A stretch of DNA of 64,000 nucleotides, from contig NZ_FXAM01000001.1 in assembly GCF_900155475.1 (NCBI RefSeq), positions 1,661,501 to 1,725,500 on the forward strand, written 5' to 3'. Below the pieces are notes generated by a model that saw only the letters and a list, made by a program, of their open reading frames with translations, had not been told where the DNA came from and did no database searches. This stretch comes from Methylomagnum ishizawai (GTDB taxonomy: Bacteria; Pseudomonadota; Gammaproteobacteria; Methylococcales; Methylococcaceae). This document shows, piece by piece, positions 27,165 to 35,538 of this stretch. Position numbers and translations under genes: made by a program. Position 1 is the first letter of the stretch. Every line of letters starts with the position of its first letter.

Positions 27165-27644
27165 TTATCCGCAGCACTTCTTATACTTCTTCCCGCTCCC
27201 GCAAGGGCAGGGCGCATTGGCCAGCGTCTTGCCCTGGTGGGCGATCTTGCCGTGATAAGCGATGGTGCCGTCCAGATAAACCCAGCGCCCTTCCAACCGG
27301 TGGAAGCGGCTGACCTCGTGGATCATATAGGTGTCCTCGCCCAGTTCGAACTGGGCCTTGAATTCCACCACGCCGCGCTGGTCGTCCTCGCCACCGCCGA
27401 GGGTGGCGAGGATATCCAGCTTGGACCAGACGCGGGCGTCGCCTTCGAAATCCAGCTTGGCCGGACAGTGGGCCGGGTCCCAGGTGTCGCGGACGTAATC
27501 GGCGTCGCGCAATTGGAAGGCGGTATAGCGCGAGCGCATCAAGGCTTCCGGCGTGGGGGCCGGGAATTGGCGGGACAGTAGGGGGCCGCAGCACTGGCCG
27601 TAAAGCTGGCCGGAGCCACAAACGCAGGGGGCGAAAATATCCAT
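27165..27644 (-). CDS. ychJ: YchJ-family protein with two SEC-C motifs
   Basis: A 159-residue protein with SEC-C zinc motifs at both ends: CVCGSGQLYGQCC near the N-terminus and CPCGSGKKYKKCC at the C-terminus. The middle is the YchJ/UPF0225 NTF2-like domain, with LMRSRYTAFQLRDADYV and DTWDP. Function in the cell is unknown. The ATG at 27644 (MDIFAPCVCGSG) is preferred over a TTG five codons upstream. It is convergent with the pilin-repeat gene. Confidence 0.9.
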   Translation of the reverse strand: MDIFAPCVCGSGQLYGQCCGPLLSRQFPAPTPEALMRSRYTAFQLRDADYVRDTWDPAHCPAKLDFEGDARVWSKLDILATLGGGEDDQRGVVEFKAQFELGEDTYMIHEVSRFHRLEGRWVYLDGTIAYHGKIAHQGKTLANAPCPCGSGKKYKKCCG

Positions 27645-27752
27645 GGAACAAACTTGCAAGGGGATTGGAAGATGCCCCGGAAGGCTCGTGGGATAAGCCG
27701 TCCGGCGCGGGAGCGGGGATTCTAGCAGGGTCGAGGGACGCCTGGCTTCATC

Positions 27753-28010
27753 CTATTTTTTGTTCTTTTCTTCTTTCGACTGATGTTCGCGGTCGTATTC
27801 CATCCCCGCCTTGACCTCCTGGATGGCTTGGTTGATGGCTTGGATCGCGGAGCCGCGATGGCCGCCCTTATCCTGGCTCGCCCTTTGCAAACTGTCCTTA
27901 GCCTGTTTCAGGTAGTCCAGGGCGTTTTGCATATTCGGCTGCTCAGCGAGGCAATGGGAAGAGCCGAGTGTCAAGACGAGTGCTGGGATGATCAGGGAGT
28001 GTGTTTTCAT
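27753..28010 (-). CDS. Small exported helical protein
   Basis: An 85-residue protein with a clear signal peptide (MKTHSLIIPALVLTLGSSHCLA). The mature part, about 60 residues, is a charged helical hairpin with LDYLKQAKDSLQRASQDKGG and AIQAINQAIQEVKAGMEYD. The pattern resembles SmbP-like small periplasmic proteins with an ALxHLxxA helix, but it lacks the many histidines of that metal-binder. No function is assigned. Confidence 0.65.
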   Translation of the reverse strand: MKTHSLIIPALVLTLGSSHCLAEQPNMQNALDYLKQAKDSLQRASQDKGGHRGSAIQAINQAIQEVKAGMEYDREHQSKEEKNKK

Positions 28011-28120
28011 GGGGCTTACCTCTCGCGGGATGAAGGGATGAGCGGGCCGCGCCGGAGCGCCGACCGGGCCGCGGCAGTATGCCATTCCTCCCGCGCCGGG
28101 TCGATGTCCGCCGCCCAGGC

Positions 28121-29359
28121 TCAAGCGGCGACTTCGGCCTGCAAGGCCCGCAAGCTTTCCTCCACCCCGGCAGCATGGGTCAATTCCGCCACGTTGTCCT
28201 TGGTGAAGAAGCCTTGGAAATCGCCGAAGCGCTGTACATATTCCACGATCAAAGAGGAATATTCCGAAGCGCTGGAGAAAATCTGTTTCAAGCCTTCTTC
28301 CTGCGAGCCGATCACGTCCAGCAGGAAATCCTTGCCGCATTCCCGCAGGGTATCGACCACGTAATCGATATTGGTTTTGCCCTGGGTTTCGCCATCGTTC
28401 ACCGCCACCGCGAGATGATGCAGGCGCGGCCCGAAGTTACGCACGAATTGCTCGGTGGGCGAGGGCAGTTTCAGCAGGTGGTTGACGAAATAGGGATGGT
28501 TGGCCGCTGTAAATACCTTGGCCGGGCTTTCCAACTCGTTCTCGTAATGCACGCTCTTGGTGACATTGGTCGAGGAGTTTTGCGCGGCGATATCGTAGGA
28601 ACCCCAATAGTAATAACTGGTGAGCGTCAGATATTCCAGGATCGAGGCTTCGCGGTTCTGGCTGTAAATACGGGTGGCGAGATGGTCGATAGGTAGCAGC
28701 AAGGGATCGAGCCCCAGTTTGGCGCGGGTTTCCTTGGCTTCGAGATAGGCCCGCTGCACATCGTCGCGGATGCAGCTCAAGCCCAGCGCATAGACGCGGA
28801 TACTTTGCTCGGGCCGTTCCCAATAACCCACGATATTATGGGTATAAGGCGAAGGCTTGACCACGGCCATATTACCCGGTAATTCCAGTTTGCGGATTTG
28901 CTCTTGGTTGAAGAAACGCACATCGCGGGACTTTTGTAATTCCACCACCTCGTGCAGGTTGCTGACCCGGAACACTTCGCCCATATAGCGCGAATTGGGT
29001 TTATGGGCACCGATGGGGTAGACCTCGTTCAGGCTGCGGAAAATCCCCTGGGTCATGGGGTTTTTCACCTCGCGCACCAGGATATCCGGCGCATTCATGT
29101 CGATGCGCAGGATGTGGGTGTTATGGCTTTCCGATTCCAACGTCACCAAGTATTCATAGGGCGTCATCAGGCAGAGTTCGCCCACATAGGGTACGGAATG
29201 GCCGGGTTCCACCGTAATCATCAGGGCGTCGATCTGGCGGATCATCTCGGTCAGGCCGACCCGGTCGCGTTCTTCCAGGAGGTTGGTCAGATATTCCTCG
29301 AAGAAAGGGGAGTTTTGCTTGTCGCCATAACGGGGGAAATGCAAAGAAGAAACGGTCAT
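28121..29359 (-). CDS. VOC-superfamily protein resembling 4-hydroxyphenylpyruvate dioxygenase
   Basis: A 412-residue protein. The C-terminal half looks like the catalytic module of HPPD: LLPIDHLATRIY gives His226, GPRLHHLAVAV gives His315 and SLIVEYVQRFG gives Glu373, a complete 2-His/1-Glu iron site, with GFFTKDNVAELT at the end. The N-terminal half is not clearly a standard HPPD N-domain. The real substrate is unknown. It sits downstream of the alpha-E gene on the same strand, separated by a repeat (29442-29474), so co-transcription is possible. The ATG at 29359 (MTVSSLHFPRYGDK) is preferred to a longer reading that has no family support. Confidence 0.65.
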   Translation of the reverse strand: MTVSSLHFPRYGDKQNSPFFEEYLTNLLEERDRVGLTEMIRQIDALMITVEPGHSVPYVGELCLMTPYEYLVTLESESHNTHILRIDMNAPDILVREVKNPMTQGIFRSLNEVYPIGAHKPNSRYMGEVFRVSNLHEVVELQKSRDVRFFNQEQIRKLELPGNMAVVKPSPYTHNIVGYWERPEQSIRVYALGLSCIRDDVQRAYLEAKETRAKLGLDPLLLPIDHLATRIYSQNREASILEYLTLTSYYYWGSYDIAAQNSSTNVTKSVHYENELESPAKVFTAANHPYFVNHLLKLPSPTEQFVRNFGPRLHHLAVAVNDGETQGKTNIDYVVDTLRECGKDFLLDVIGSQEEGLKQIFSSASEYSSLIVEYVQRFGDFQGFFTKDNVAELTHAAGVEESLRALQAEVAA

Positions 29360-29441
29360 CGAAAGCCTTTTTGTCTTTTTCGTTCCCGCGCGCCGCGTGG
29401 GAATGGGTTCAAGGACGCGCCGCGTCCCAGGATTGGAAAAA

Positions 29442-29474
29442 TAGCCCGGATGCGGCATAGCTGAATCCGGGCTA
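29442..29474. repeat. Dispersed TAGCCCGGAT inverted repeat, copy 1
   Basis: Arms tagcccggat and atccgggcta flank a short variable loop. Related copies are at 41653-41685 (degenerate) and 61830-61862. It lies between the alpha-E and VOC genes and may act as a weak terminator or RNA stabiliser. Confidence 0.75.
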
Positions 29475-29488
29475 TGGGGTTTACTGGA

Positions 29489-30460
29489 CTATGCCGCTTG
29501 CTGCTGCGTAGGCGGCAAGGTTTCCGGTTGCTCCCGATAGAAATACTGCGCCGAAACCGCCGCGTGAATATCGCCGAAATCCTTCTGGCATTGGTCCAGA
29601 TATTCGTGCAGCACGGCGGGGGTCAAACCCTCCCAGCGCAAGCCCGCCAAACGCCGCCAGGACCGCCGTGCCGCCCGCATGGCCTGGGCGTGGTCGGGCA
29701 GGGTGGAGAGGCATTCGTCGATCTTGGCGAGGCAATGGCGCACGGTGCGTGGGAAATGCGGGTCCAGCAGCAGATAGCTCAACACGGCGGTGCCGCGCAC
29801 ATGCACATCGACATGGCGGCGGTACATCTGATAGGCGCTCAAAGCCTTCAAGACGCTCATCCATAGCCGTTCCTGGATCGGCTCCAGGGCGCCGCCATCC
29901 CGCGGCAACAGCACGGCGGAATTGATATCGACGATGCGCGAGGTCATGTCCGCGCGTTCCAGGTTGCGTCCGAGTTCGATGAATTGGTAGGCCAGATCGT
30001 GGCTCATACAGCCGACCAACATCCCCGCCAGGGATTGGCCGCGGTCCACCACCTGGTTCAACACCTCGTAGCGCTGCGCCCGATTCTGGGCGGCGGCGGG
30101 GGCGTGTTCGCGCATATAGAGATAAAGCCCGTTCACCCGCTCCCAGAATTCCTTGGGCAGGATTTCGCGGAAGGTACGGCTGTTCTCGCGGGCGCAGCGC
30201 ACGCAGGACACCAAGGAACTTGGATTGCGCTCGTCCTGGATCAGGAAGCGCATGATATTGGCTTCGTTGGCCTCGGTATAATGTTCGTCGAATAACTTAT
30301 CTAGCCCGACCACTTTCAGCAGGATATCCCAGCCGAAGGACGCGCCCTTCGGTAGGTCCAGCAGTACTTGGGTGGTGGTATTGATGAGGCGGGCGGTATT
30401 CTCGGCCCGTTCCAGATAGCGGGCCATCCAATAAAGATTCTCGGCGACTCGGGATAACAT
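29489..30460 (-). CDS. Alpha-E domain protein (DUF403)
   Basis: A 323-residue helical protein beginning MLSRVAENLYWMARYLERAEN, the hallmark of the alpha-E family. Further markers are FIELGRNLERADMTSRI and RSWRRLAGLRW. Such proteins are almost always encoded next to a circularly permuted ATP-grasp and are thought to work with it in making or modifying a peptide. It starts 5 bp after the ATP-grasp stop. In many genomes a transglutaminase gene follows; here the next gene is the VOC protein. Confidence 0.92.
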   Translation of the reverse strand: MLSRVAENLYWMARYLERAENTARLINTTTQVLLDLPKGASFGWDILLKVVGLDKLFDEHYTEANEANIMRFLIQDERNPSSLVSCVRCARENSRTFREILPKEFWERVNGLYLYMREHAPAAAQNRAQRYEVLNQVVDRGQSLAGMLVGCMSHDLAYQFIELGRNLERADMTSRIVDINSAVLLPRDGGALEPIQERLWMSVLKALSAYQMYRRHVDVHVRGTAVLSYLLLDPHFPRTVRHCLAKIDECLSTLPDHAQAMRAARRSWRRLAGLRWEGLTPAVLHEYLDQCQKDFGDIHAAVSAQYFYREQPETLPPTQQQAA

Positions 30461-30465
30461 TTTAC

Positions 30466-31914
30466 TTATTCCTCCGTATCTACGATCCAGGTGTCTTTGC
30501 TGCCGCCGCCCTGCGACGAATTCACCACCAGGGAACCAGCCTTCAAAGCCACGCGGGTCAGGCCGCCGGTGGTGGCGTACAGCCGGTTCGATTGCAACAC
30601 GAAAGGCCGCAGGTCGAGGTGGCGCGGCGAGAGATGGTCGCCGACCAGGGTGGGGGCGGTCGAAATATCCAAGGTGGGCTGGGCCATATAGTTGCGCGGA
30701 TTGGCGCGGATCAATTCGGCGAATTTGGCGCGCTCCTCCGGGGTGGCCCTGGGGCCGATGATCATGCCGTAGCCGCCGGATTCGTTGGCGGGTTTCACCA
30801 CCAGCTTGTCCAGGTTGTCCAGCACATAATCCCGTTCCTCGTCGTACATACAAAGATAGCTCGGCACATTGGCGAGGATGGGCTCTTCGTTCAAATAGTA
30901 TTTAATGATTTTGGGCACGAAGGCATAGACCACCTTGTCGTCGGCCACCCCGGCACCGGGGGCGTTGGCGATGCCGACCTTGCCCGCCCGCCACGAGCGC
31001 ATCAGGCCGCGCACGCCGAGGGTGGAATCCTCGCGGAAGACTTCCGGGTCGAGGAAATCGTCGTCGATGCGGCGATAGATCACATCGACCCGGCGCGGCC
31101 CGGTGATGGTCCGCATATACACCTGGTCGTCGCCGCCGACGAATAAATCCGAACCCTCCACCAAGACCGCACCCATCTGCTGGGCCAGATAACTATGCTC
31201 GAAATAGGCCGAATTGAAGATGCCGGGCGTCAACACCGCCACCACCGGGCGTTCGACCTCGCGCGGGGAAAGCGCGGCCAGGGTGTCGTAAAGCTGGGTG
31301 GGGTAGTCGTCCACCGGCAGGATGATGGAGGATTGGAACACCTCCGGGAACAGCCGCTTCATCAACTGGCGGTTTTCCAGCATGTAGGACACGCCGGAAG
31401 GTACGCGCAGATTATCCTCCAGCACATAGACCGTGCCGTCCTTGTCGCGCACCAAATCGGTCCCGCACACATGCGCCCACACGCCGAAACGGGGCGAAAT
31501 CCCCCGGCATTGTTGGCGGAAATTGCGCGAGCCTTCCAACACCTCGGCGGGAAACACCCCGTCCTTGACGATTTGCTGGGTGTTATAAAGATCGTTGATG
31601 AACAGGTTGAGCGCGGTCAGGCGCTGTTTCAGTCCTTCCTCGATCCGTATCCATTCCTTTTTCGCCAAGACCCTGGGGATGATGTCGAACGGCCAGGCGC
31701 GGTCGATATTGCCGGCCTCGCTGTAGACGGTGAAAGTGATGCCCATGGTCATGATGGCGGCGTCCACCGACTGGCGGCGGGCATCCACCTCGCTGGGCGG
31801 GAGCGAATCGAGGTATTCGAACAAGGCCCGTGCGGCGGGCCGGGGTTTGAGGTCGGTGTCTAGGAGCTCGTCGTAAGCTTGGTTGAGGGCATATTCGTCG
31901 TGGGCGATTTTCAT
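30466..31914 (-). CDS. Circularly permuted ATP-grasp protein (DUF404/DUF407)
   Basis: A 482-residue carboxylate-amine-ligase-like enzyme. Markers are YALNQAYDELLD at the N-terminus, VYVLEDNLRVPSGVSYMLENR, GIFNSAYFEHSYLAQQMG and KPANESGGYGMIIGP, the last carrying the permuted ATP-grasp lysine and glycine loop. With alpha-E it is predicted to ligate amino acids in a small peptide pathway that is still not characterised. The ATG at 31914 gives MKIAHDEYALN and a normal length; the frame stays open upstream but has no family similarity. Confidence 0.92.
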   Translation of the reverse strand: MKIAHDEYALNQAYDELLDTDLKPRPAARALFEYLDSLPPSEVDARRQSVDAAIMTMGITFTVYSEAGNIDRAWPFDIIPRVLAKKEWIRIEEGLKQRLTALNLFINDLYNTQQIVKDGVFPAEVLEGSRNFRQQCRGISPRFGVWAHVCGTDLVRDKDGTVYVLEDNLRVPSGVSYMLENRQLMKRLFPEVFQSSIILPVDDYPTQLYDTLAALSPREVERPVVAVLTPGIFNSAYFEHSYLAQQMGAVLVEGSDLFVGGDDQVYMRTITGPRRVDVIYRRIDDDFLDPEVFREDSTLGVRGLMRSWRAGKVGIANAPGAGVADDKVVYAFVPKIIKYYLNEEPILANVPSYLCMYDEERDYVLDNLDKLVVKPANESGGYGMIIGPRATPEERAKFAELIRANPRNYMAQPTLDISTAPTLVGDHLSPRHLDLRPFVLQSNRLYATTGGLTRVALKAGSLVVNSSQGGGSKDTWIVDTEE

Positions 31915-32283
31915 GGGCGCTGTCCTGGGTCTTTTCGCTCGGGGTTTGCAGAAGCCGTGCCACGGGGTGGGGGCGCGGGAATGGCGGGCCTGCGGGCCGG
32001 AACGGGGTGGGCCGGGCCGGGCCGGGATGGGGGAGTTTTCGGGCGTGGCTTGCACCTGGATGGTGCGTGGACGGATTTTGGGCGTCCAAGCGCTCGATGC
32101 CGATAGTGAAGGGCGGTGGCTGTGTGGGTTCCCGCCAAGACCCGCCGCTCCGGGATAAACTCGCTTGTCTTGGTGGCGGAGAGCGCTTGCTTCGGCATTG
32201 AAACCCCGCATCTGATCCAGAAGCCCGCTTTCTCGGGGATTAAATAACCGTTTTCAGGTTTTCATAAAAGCGCCTGCTGGAGG
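31915..32283. other. Non-coding region upstream of the ATP-grasp operon
   Basis: The stretch is GC-rich with open frames in all directions but no ribosome-binding site or recognisable product. It should contain the promoter of the minus-strand ATP-grasp operon; I could not pick one out with confidence. Confidence 0.4.
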
Positions 32284-32516
32284 GTGCCGCAAAACGGTAC
32301 TTTCGTGGATTGGGAGACAGCTTATAATCGGTTCCGCGACATCTTCCATATCGCCGCCAACGGGGACCGTACCCGGATCGCGATGCCGTTCGCGCCGTCT
32401 TGGTCGAGCGTTTGAATCAATTGGCCGCTTCATTTGAAGTTGGTGGGCGCTGGCGACACCAAGGAATTGCTGGGAACGGGATTTGGATCGATCCGGCGAG
32501 TTTGATGGTGGTTTGA
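32284..32516 (+). pseudogene. Possible decayed coding fragment
   Basis: Two adjacent frames look like one broken protein. The first reads FVDWETAYNRFRDIFHIAANGD from about 32293; after a one- or two-base slip near 32375 the second reads DAVRAVLVERLNQLAASFE and continues to WIDPASLMVV and a TGA at 32516. I do not recognise the family. Protein-like composition is the only evidence. Confidence 0.3.
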
Positions 32517-32549
32517 GGAGAAGCCCGCGTGGCTCCGCTCCGATTAGCC

Positions 32550-32612
32550 TAGAGCATTTTCGGTTTGGGTGTACACCCAAGCCGTAGGTTGGGCACGTAT
32601 TCGTGCCCACCG
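32550..32612 (+). repeat. Composite intergenic repeat, left copy
   Basis: A 25-bp block (32550-32574, tagagcattttcgg then tttgggtgtac) is followed by a perfect 16-bp palindrome ttgggtgtacacccaa (32565-32580) and a hairpin gggcacg-tatt-cgtgccc (32591-32608). The same block order occurs in inverted orientation at 35426-35490. Confidence 0.8.
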
Positions 32613-32747
32613 AGCCATGTGAAAATGTTCTGGCGTAATCGGAGGGCATGAATCCGTGCGATTGCGCCGCGCTAGCCGCGCCTACGGGCTTGTAAGCAAA
32701 AGCCCATAATTTTGCATTCATGAGCAACCGCTCCGCCCCGCCAGTCC

Positions 32748-34772
32748 ATGTGCCTATCCCGTTTCAGCCTGGTTTTGCTTTTTATCCGCATGGCTATCTT
32801 ATGGACCATCGCGAATACCATCGGCTTTGGAGCTGAACTGGACGAATTGATCGATTTGCCATTAGAACAGTTGATGAATATCGAGGTGTATAGCGCCTCG
32901 AAATTTCCGCAGAAAAAAATCGATGCGCCGGCGCTGGTCAGTATTGTTACCGCGCAGGATATCCAGGATTATGGATACCGGACCTTGGGCGAAATACTCA
33001 ATAGTATTCGCGGTCTGTATACCCACTACGATTACAATTATAGCTATCTCGGCGCGCGCGGTTTCAGCCCATCCGGCGACTACAACTCCAAAATCCTGCT
33101 GCTCATCGATGGTTATCGCACCAACGATCCAGCCGCCGACCAGGCTTCCCTGGGAACCGACTTTCTGCTCGATGTCGATTTGATCGACCGGGTTGAATAT
33201 GTTTCTGGACCAGGGTCCGCCTTGTATGGCAATAATGCTTTTTTTGGCGTCGTCAACGTCATCACCAAAGACGGAACGCATTATCAAGGCGGCGAATTGT
33301 CTGGGCAATATGGTAGCTTCGGCTATAACAAGGAACGGGGCACCTACGGCAAACAATTCGATAATGGTGCCAACCTGCTATTATCCGGCTCGCGCCAATC
33401 CGCCGATGGACAAAACCTGGTTTTCCCGGAATTCAATGCGCCCGATTCCAATTCGGGCCGGGTTGCGCATGCGGATGGCGACCGCGCCGACCGTTTGTTC
33501 GGCAAACTGTCGTACCGGGGATTCAAATTCGAAGGCGGGTTCGTGAACCGCAAGAAGGAAATCCCGACCGCCTCTTTCGGACAGTTGTTGGGTGTTGGTG
33601 GAAGCTTCACCCTTGACCAGCAGTATTTCATCGACCTATCTTATAATGGATCTCTTTCCGAGAGTCTCGACTTATATGCCCATGCTTATTCCGGCAGCCA
33701 TGACTACGATGGCGATTATATTTACAGTCCACCGACCCTCAATAAAGACCGGGGCCGGGCCAATTGGGCCGGTACCGAATTAAAATTCGTCAGCACCTAT
33801 TTTGACCGACATAAGCTTGTGTTCGGCGGCGAATACCAGAATAATTTCAACCTCGAAGCCGCCAATTTTGATGTTAATCCTTATCTGGCTTACACGGAAA
33901 GCGATGTACATAATTATCGCTACGGTTTTTACGCCCAGGACGATGTCAATATCTTCCACGATCTAACGCTAGATGCCGGGCTTCGCTACGATTATTACAG
34001 CACCTTCGGCGATACCGTCAACCCCCGTGTCGCGCTGATTTATAAACCTTGGGATAGCACGGCGTTCAAGCTCCTGTACGGTACGGCGTTCCGTGCGCCG
34101 AATGCCTATGAACTCTATTATGCATCGGGAGGTTCCCGGTCGAATCCCGATTTGCAGCCGGAGAAAATCGCCACCTATGAAGTCGTGATCGAATATCAAC
34201 CCTCGAACCGTCTGCGGATGGCGGCTTCGGGGTTTCGTTATGAGATCACCGATTTGATCAATCTCACCACCGACAACGATCAACTGATTTTCCGTAACCA
34301 AGACAAGGCCAACGCCTGGGGAACCGAGGCGGAAATCGAATACTTTTGGGAGAATGGCACCCGGTTGCGGGGGAGTTATACCTGGGTGGATGTGAAACAA
34401 CAGGGCGTTTTGATCGATGGAACCCCCCCGAATTCGCCTGGGAACCTGGTGAAACTCAATCTTTCCCTACCGCTCTGGGACAAGGCTTTCCGCCTGGGGA
34501 CGCAGTTCCTCTATACCGGTGGCCGCAAAACCCTGCCGGGGCGGGGCAAGTCCTTGGAAGCTTATCCCGTGATCGACCTCACATTGAGGACCGACCAGCT
34601 TTTCAAAGGGCAACTCAAGGATTTCGAGGTTTCGGCCAGCGTTTACAACCTGTTCGATCAAACTTATTTCGGTGTGGCCGGGGAGGAACATTGCGATAAC
34701 TTGGGAGCCTGCCTGAATGGCATCCCCCAGTTAGGTCGTAATTTCCGGGCCATGCTGAATTACAGGTTTTAG
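32748..34772 (+). CDS. TonB-dependent receptor
   Basis: Outer-membrane active transporter of 674 residues. After a hydrophobic leader comes LPLEQLMNIEVYSASKFPQ, the start of a plug domain that continues with ALVSIVTAQDIQDYGYRTL and VEYVSGPGSALYGNNAFFGVVN (interrupted in the usual places). The C-terminal barrel ends in NFRAMLNYRF, with a terminal aromatic residue. This subfamily, often paired with YfiR as here, is usually annotated as a siderophore or vitamin receptor, but the ligand is unknown. No good ribosome-binding site precedes 32748; ATG 32790 is an alternative. It sits between inverted repeats with its neighbour. Confidence 0.85.
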   Translation: MCLSRFSLVLLFIRMAILWTIANTIGFGAELDELIDLPLEQLMNIEVYSASKFPQKKIDAPALVSIVTAQDIQDYGYRTLGEILNSIRGLYTHYDYNYSYLGARGFSPSGDYNSKILLLIDGYRTNDPAADQASLGTDFLLDVDLIDRVEYVSGPGSALYGNNAFFGVVNVITKDGTHYQGGELSGQYGSFGYNKERGTYGKQFDNGANLLLSGSRQSADGQNLVFPEFNAPDSNSGRVAHADGDRADRLFGKLSYRGFKFEGGFVNRKKEIPTASFGQLLGVGGSFTLDQQYFIDLSYNGSLSESLDLYAHAYSGSHDYDGDYIYSPPTLNKDRGRANWAGTELKFVSTYFDRHKLVFGGEYQNNFNLEAANFDVNPYLAYTESDVHNYRYGFYAQDDVNIFHDLTLDAGLRYDYYSTFGDTVNPRVALIYKPWDSTAFKLLYGTAFRAPNAYELYYASGGSRSNPDLQPEKIATYEVVIEYQPSNRLRMAASGFRYEITDLINLTTDNDQLIFRNQDKANAWGTEAEIEYFWENGTRLRGSYTWVDVKQQGVLIDGTPPNSPGNLVKLNLSLPLWDKAFRLGTQFLYTGGRKTLPGRGKSLEAYPVIDLTLRTDQLFKGQLKDFEVSASVYNLFDQTYFGVAGEEHCDNLGACLNGIPQLGRNFRAMLNYRF

Positions 34773-34787
34773 GGCATCTTGCGATTC

Positions 34788-35363
34788 ATGTATGCGATGT
34801 CTTCGCGCCGCCCGAGCCATAAACTCCTGGCCCGATGGTGCTTATTGATGATCGCCATGGTGTTGGTGCTTATTACATACCCGGTATCCGCCGGGTCGGA
34901 TATCTCTTCGGAATATAAGGTGAAAGCCGCCATCCTGGTCAATCTCGCGAAATTCACCGAATGGCCACGGGGGATTCTCGCCGATTCGGCACCCTTGACG
35001 ATTTGCTTGGTGGGCGAACCCATTATGGCCGCATTGTTGACGGAAGTGAGCGGAAAAACCATCTATAACCATGAAATCAAGGTGTTGGCTTTAATCGCCG
35101 CCGCCGACCACGGATTCGGCTCCTGTCAGGTATTATTTATGGGTCTGCCCGCGAGCGCCCAGGCGGAAACCCTGTTAAATAAAATCATGGACCGGCCTAT
35201 TTTGACGGTCAGCGATATTCCCGGCTTCGCCCGGCAAGGCGGCATGATCGAACTCGTCAGAAAGGACGATCACCTGGGTTTCGATATCAATCTCGGCAAG
35301 GCAAGAAAAGCCGGTCTTATGCTCAGGGCGCAGTTATTGGCATTGGCTAAGATTATCGAGTGA
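34788..35363 (+). CDS. YfiR-family periplasmic protein
   Basis: About 191 residues with a membrane-spanning signal (WCLLMIAMVLVLITYPVSAG) and the YfiR (DUF4154) core: YKVKAAILVNLAKFTEWP, LTICLVGEP and ILTVSDIPGFARQGGMIEL. YfiR of Pseudomonas represses the diguanylate cyclase YfiN; no YfiN lies next to this gene. It starts 15 bp after the TonB receptor and is probably co-transcribed. The ATG could also be at 34797; neither has an obvious ribosome-binding site. Confidence 0.85.
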   Translation: MYAMSSRRPSHKLLARWCLLMIAMVLVLITYPVSAGSDISSEYKVKAAILVNLAKFTEWPRGILADSAPLTICLVGEPIMAALLTEVSGKTIYNHEIKVLALIAAADHGFGSCQVLFMGLPASAQAETLLNKIMDRPILTVSDIPGFARQGGMIELVRKDDHLGFDINLGKARKAGLMLRAQLLALAKIIE

Positions 35364-35425
35364 GAATATGGGTTTTGTCTTGATCCGGGGCATTAAGGCG
35401 CTGGGGCGTTTTCATGTTTTCTATA

Positions 35426-35490
35426 GGGTGGGTGCGTATTCCGTGCCCATCCTATGCTGAGGACCGTATACCCAAACCGAAAACACTCTA
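35426..35490 (-). repeat. Composite intergenic repeat, right copy (inverted)
   Basis: Minus-strand copy of the element at 32550-32612. The 25-bp block (35466-35490) matches the left one at 22 of 25 positions, and the adjacent gggtgcg-tatt-ccgtgccc hairpin is also kept, slightly degenerate. Together the two copies flank the TonB receptor and yfiR. Confidence 0.75.
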
Positions 35491-35538
35491 GCCGAAATCC
35501 GCCCAAAGCCTTGGGCTTTACTGTATAGGAGTTGTCGC

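Noticed and set aside
32254-32727. 157-codon minus-strand reading upstream of the TonB receptor
   Set aside because: It runs through the composite repeat and has no family-like composition or ribosome-binding site.
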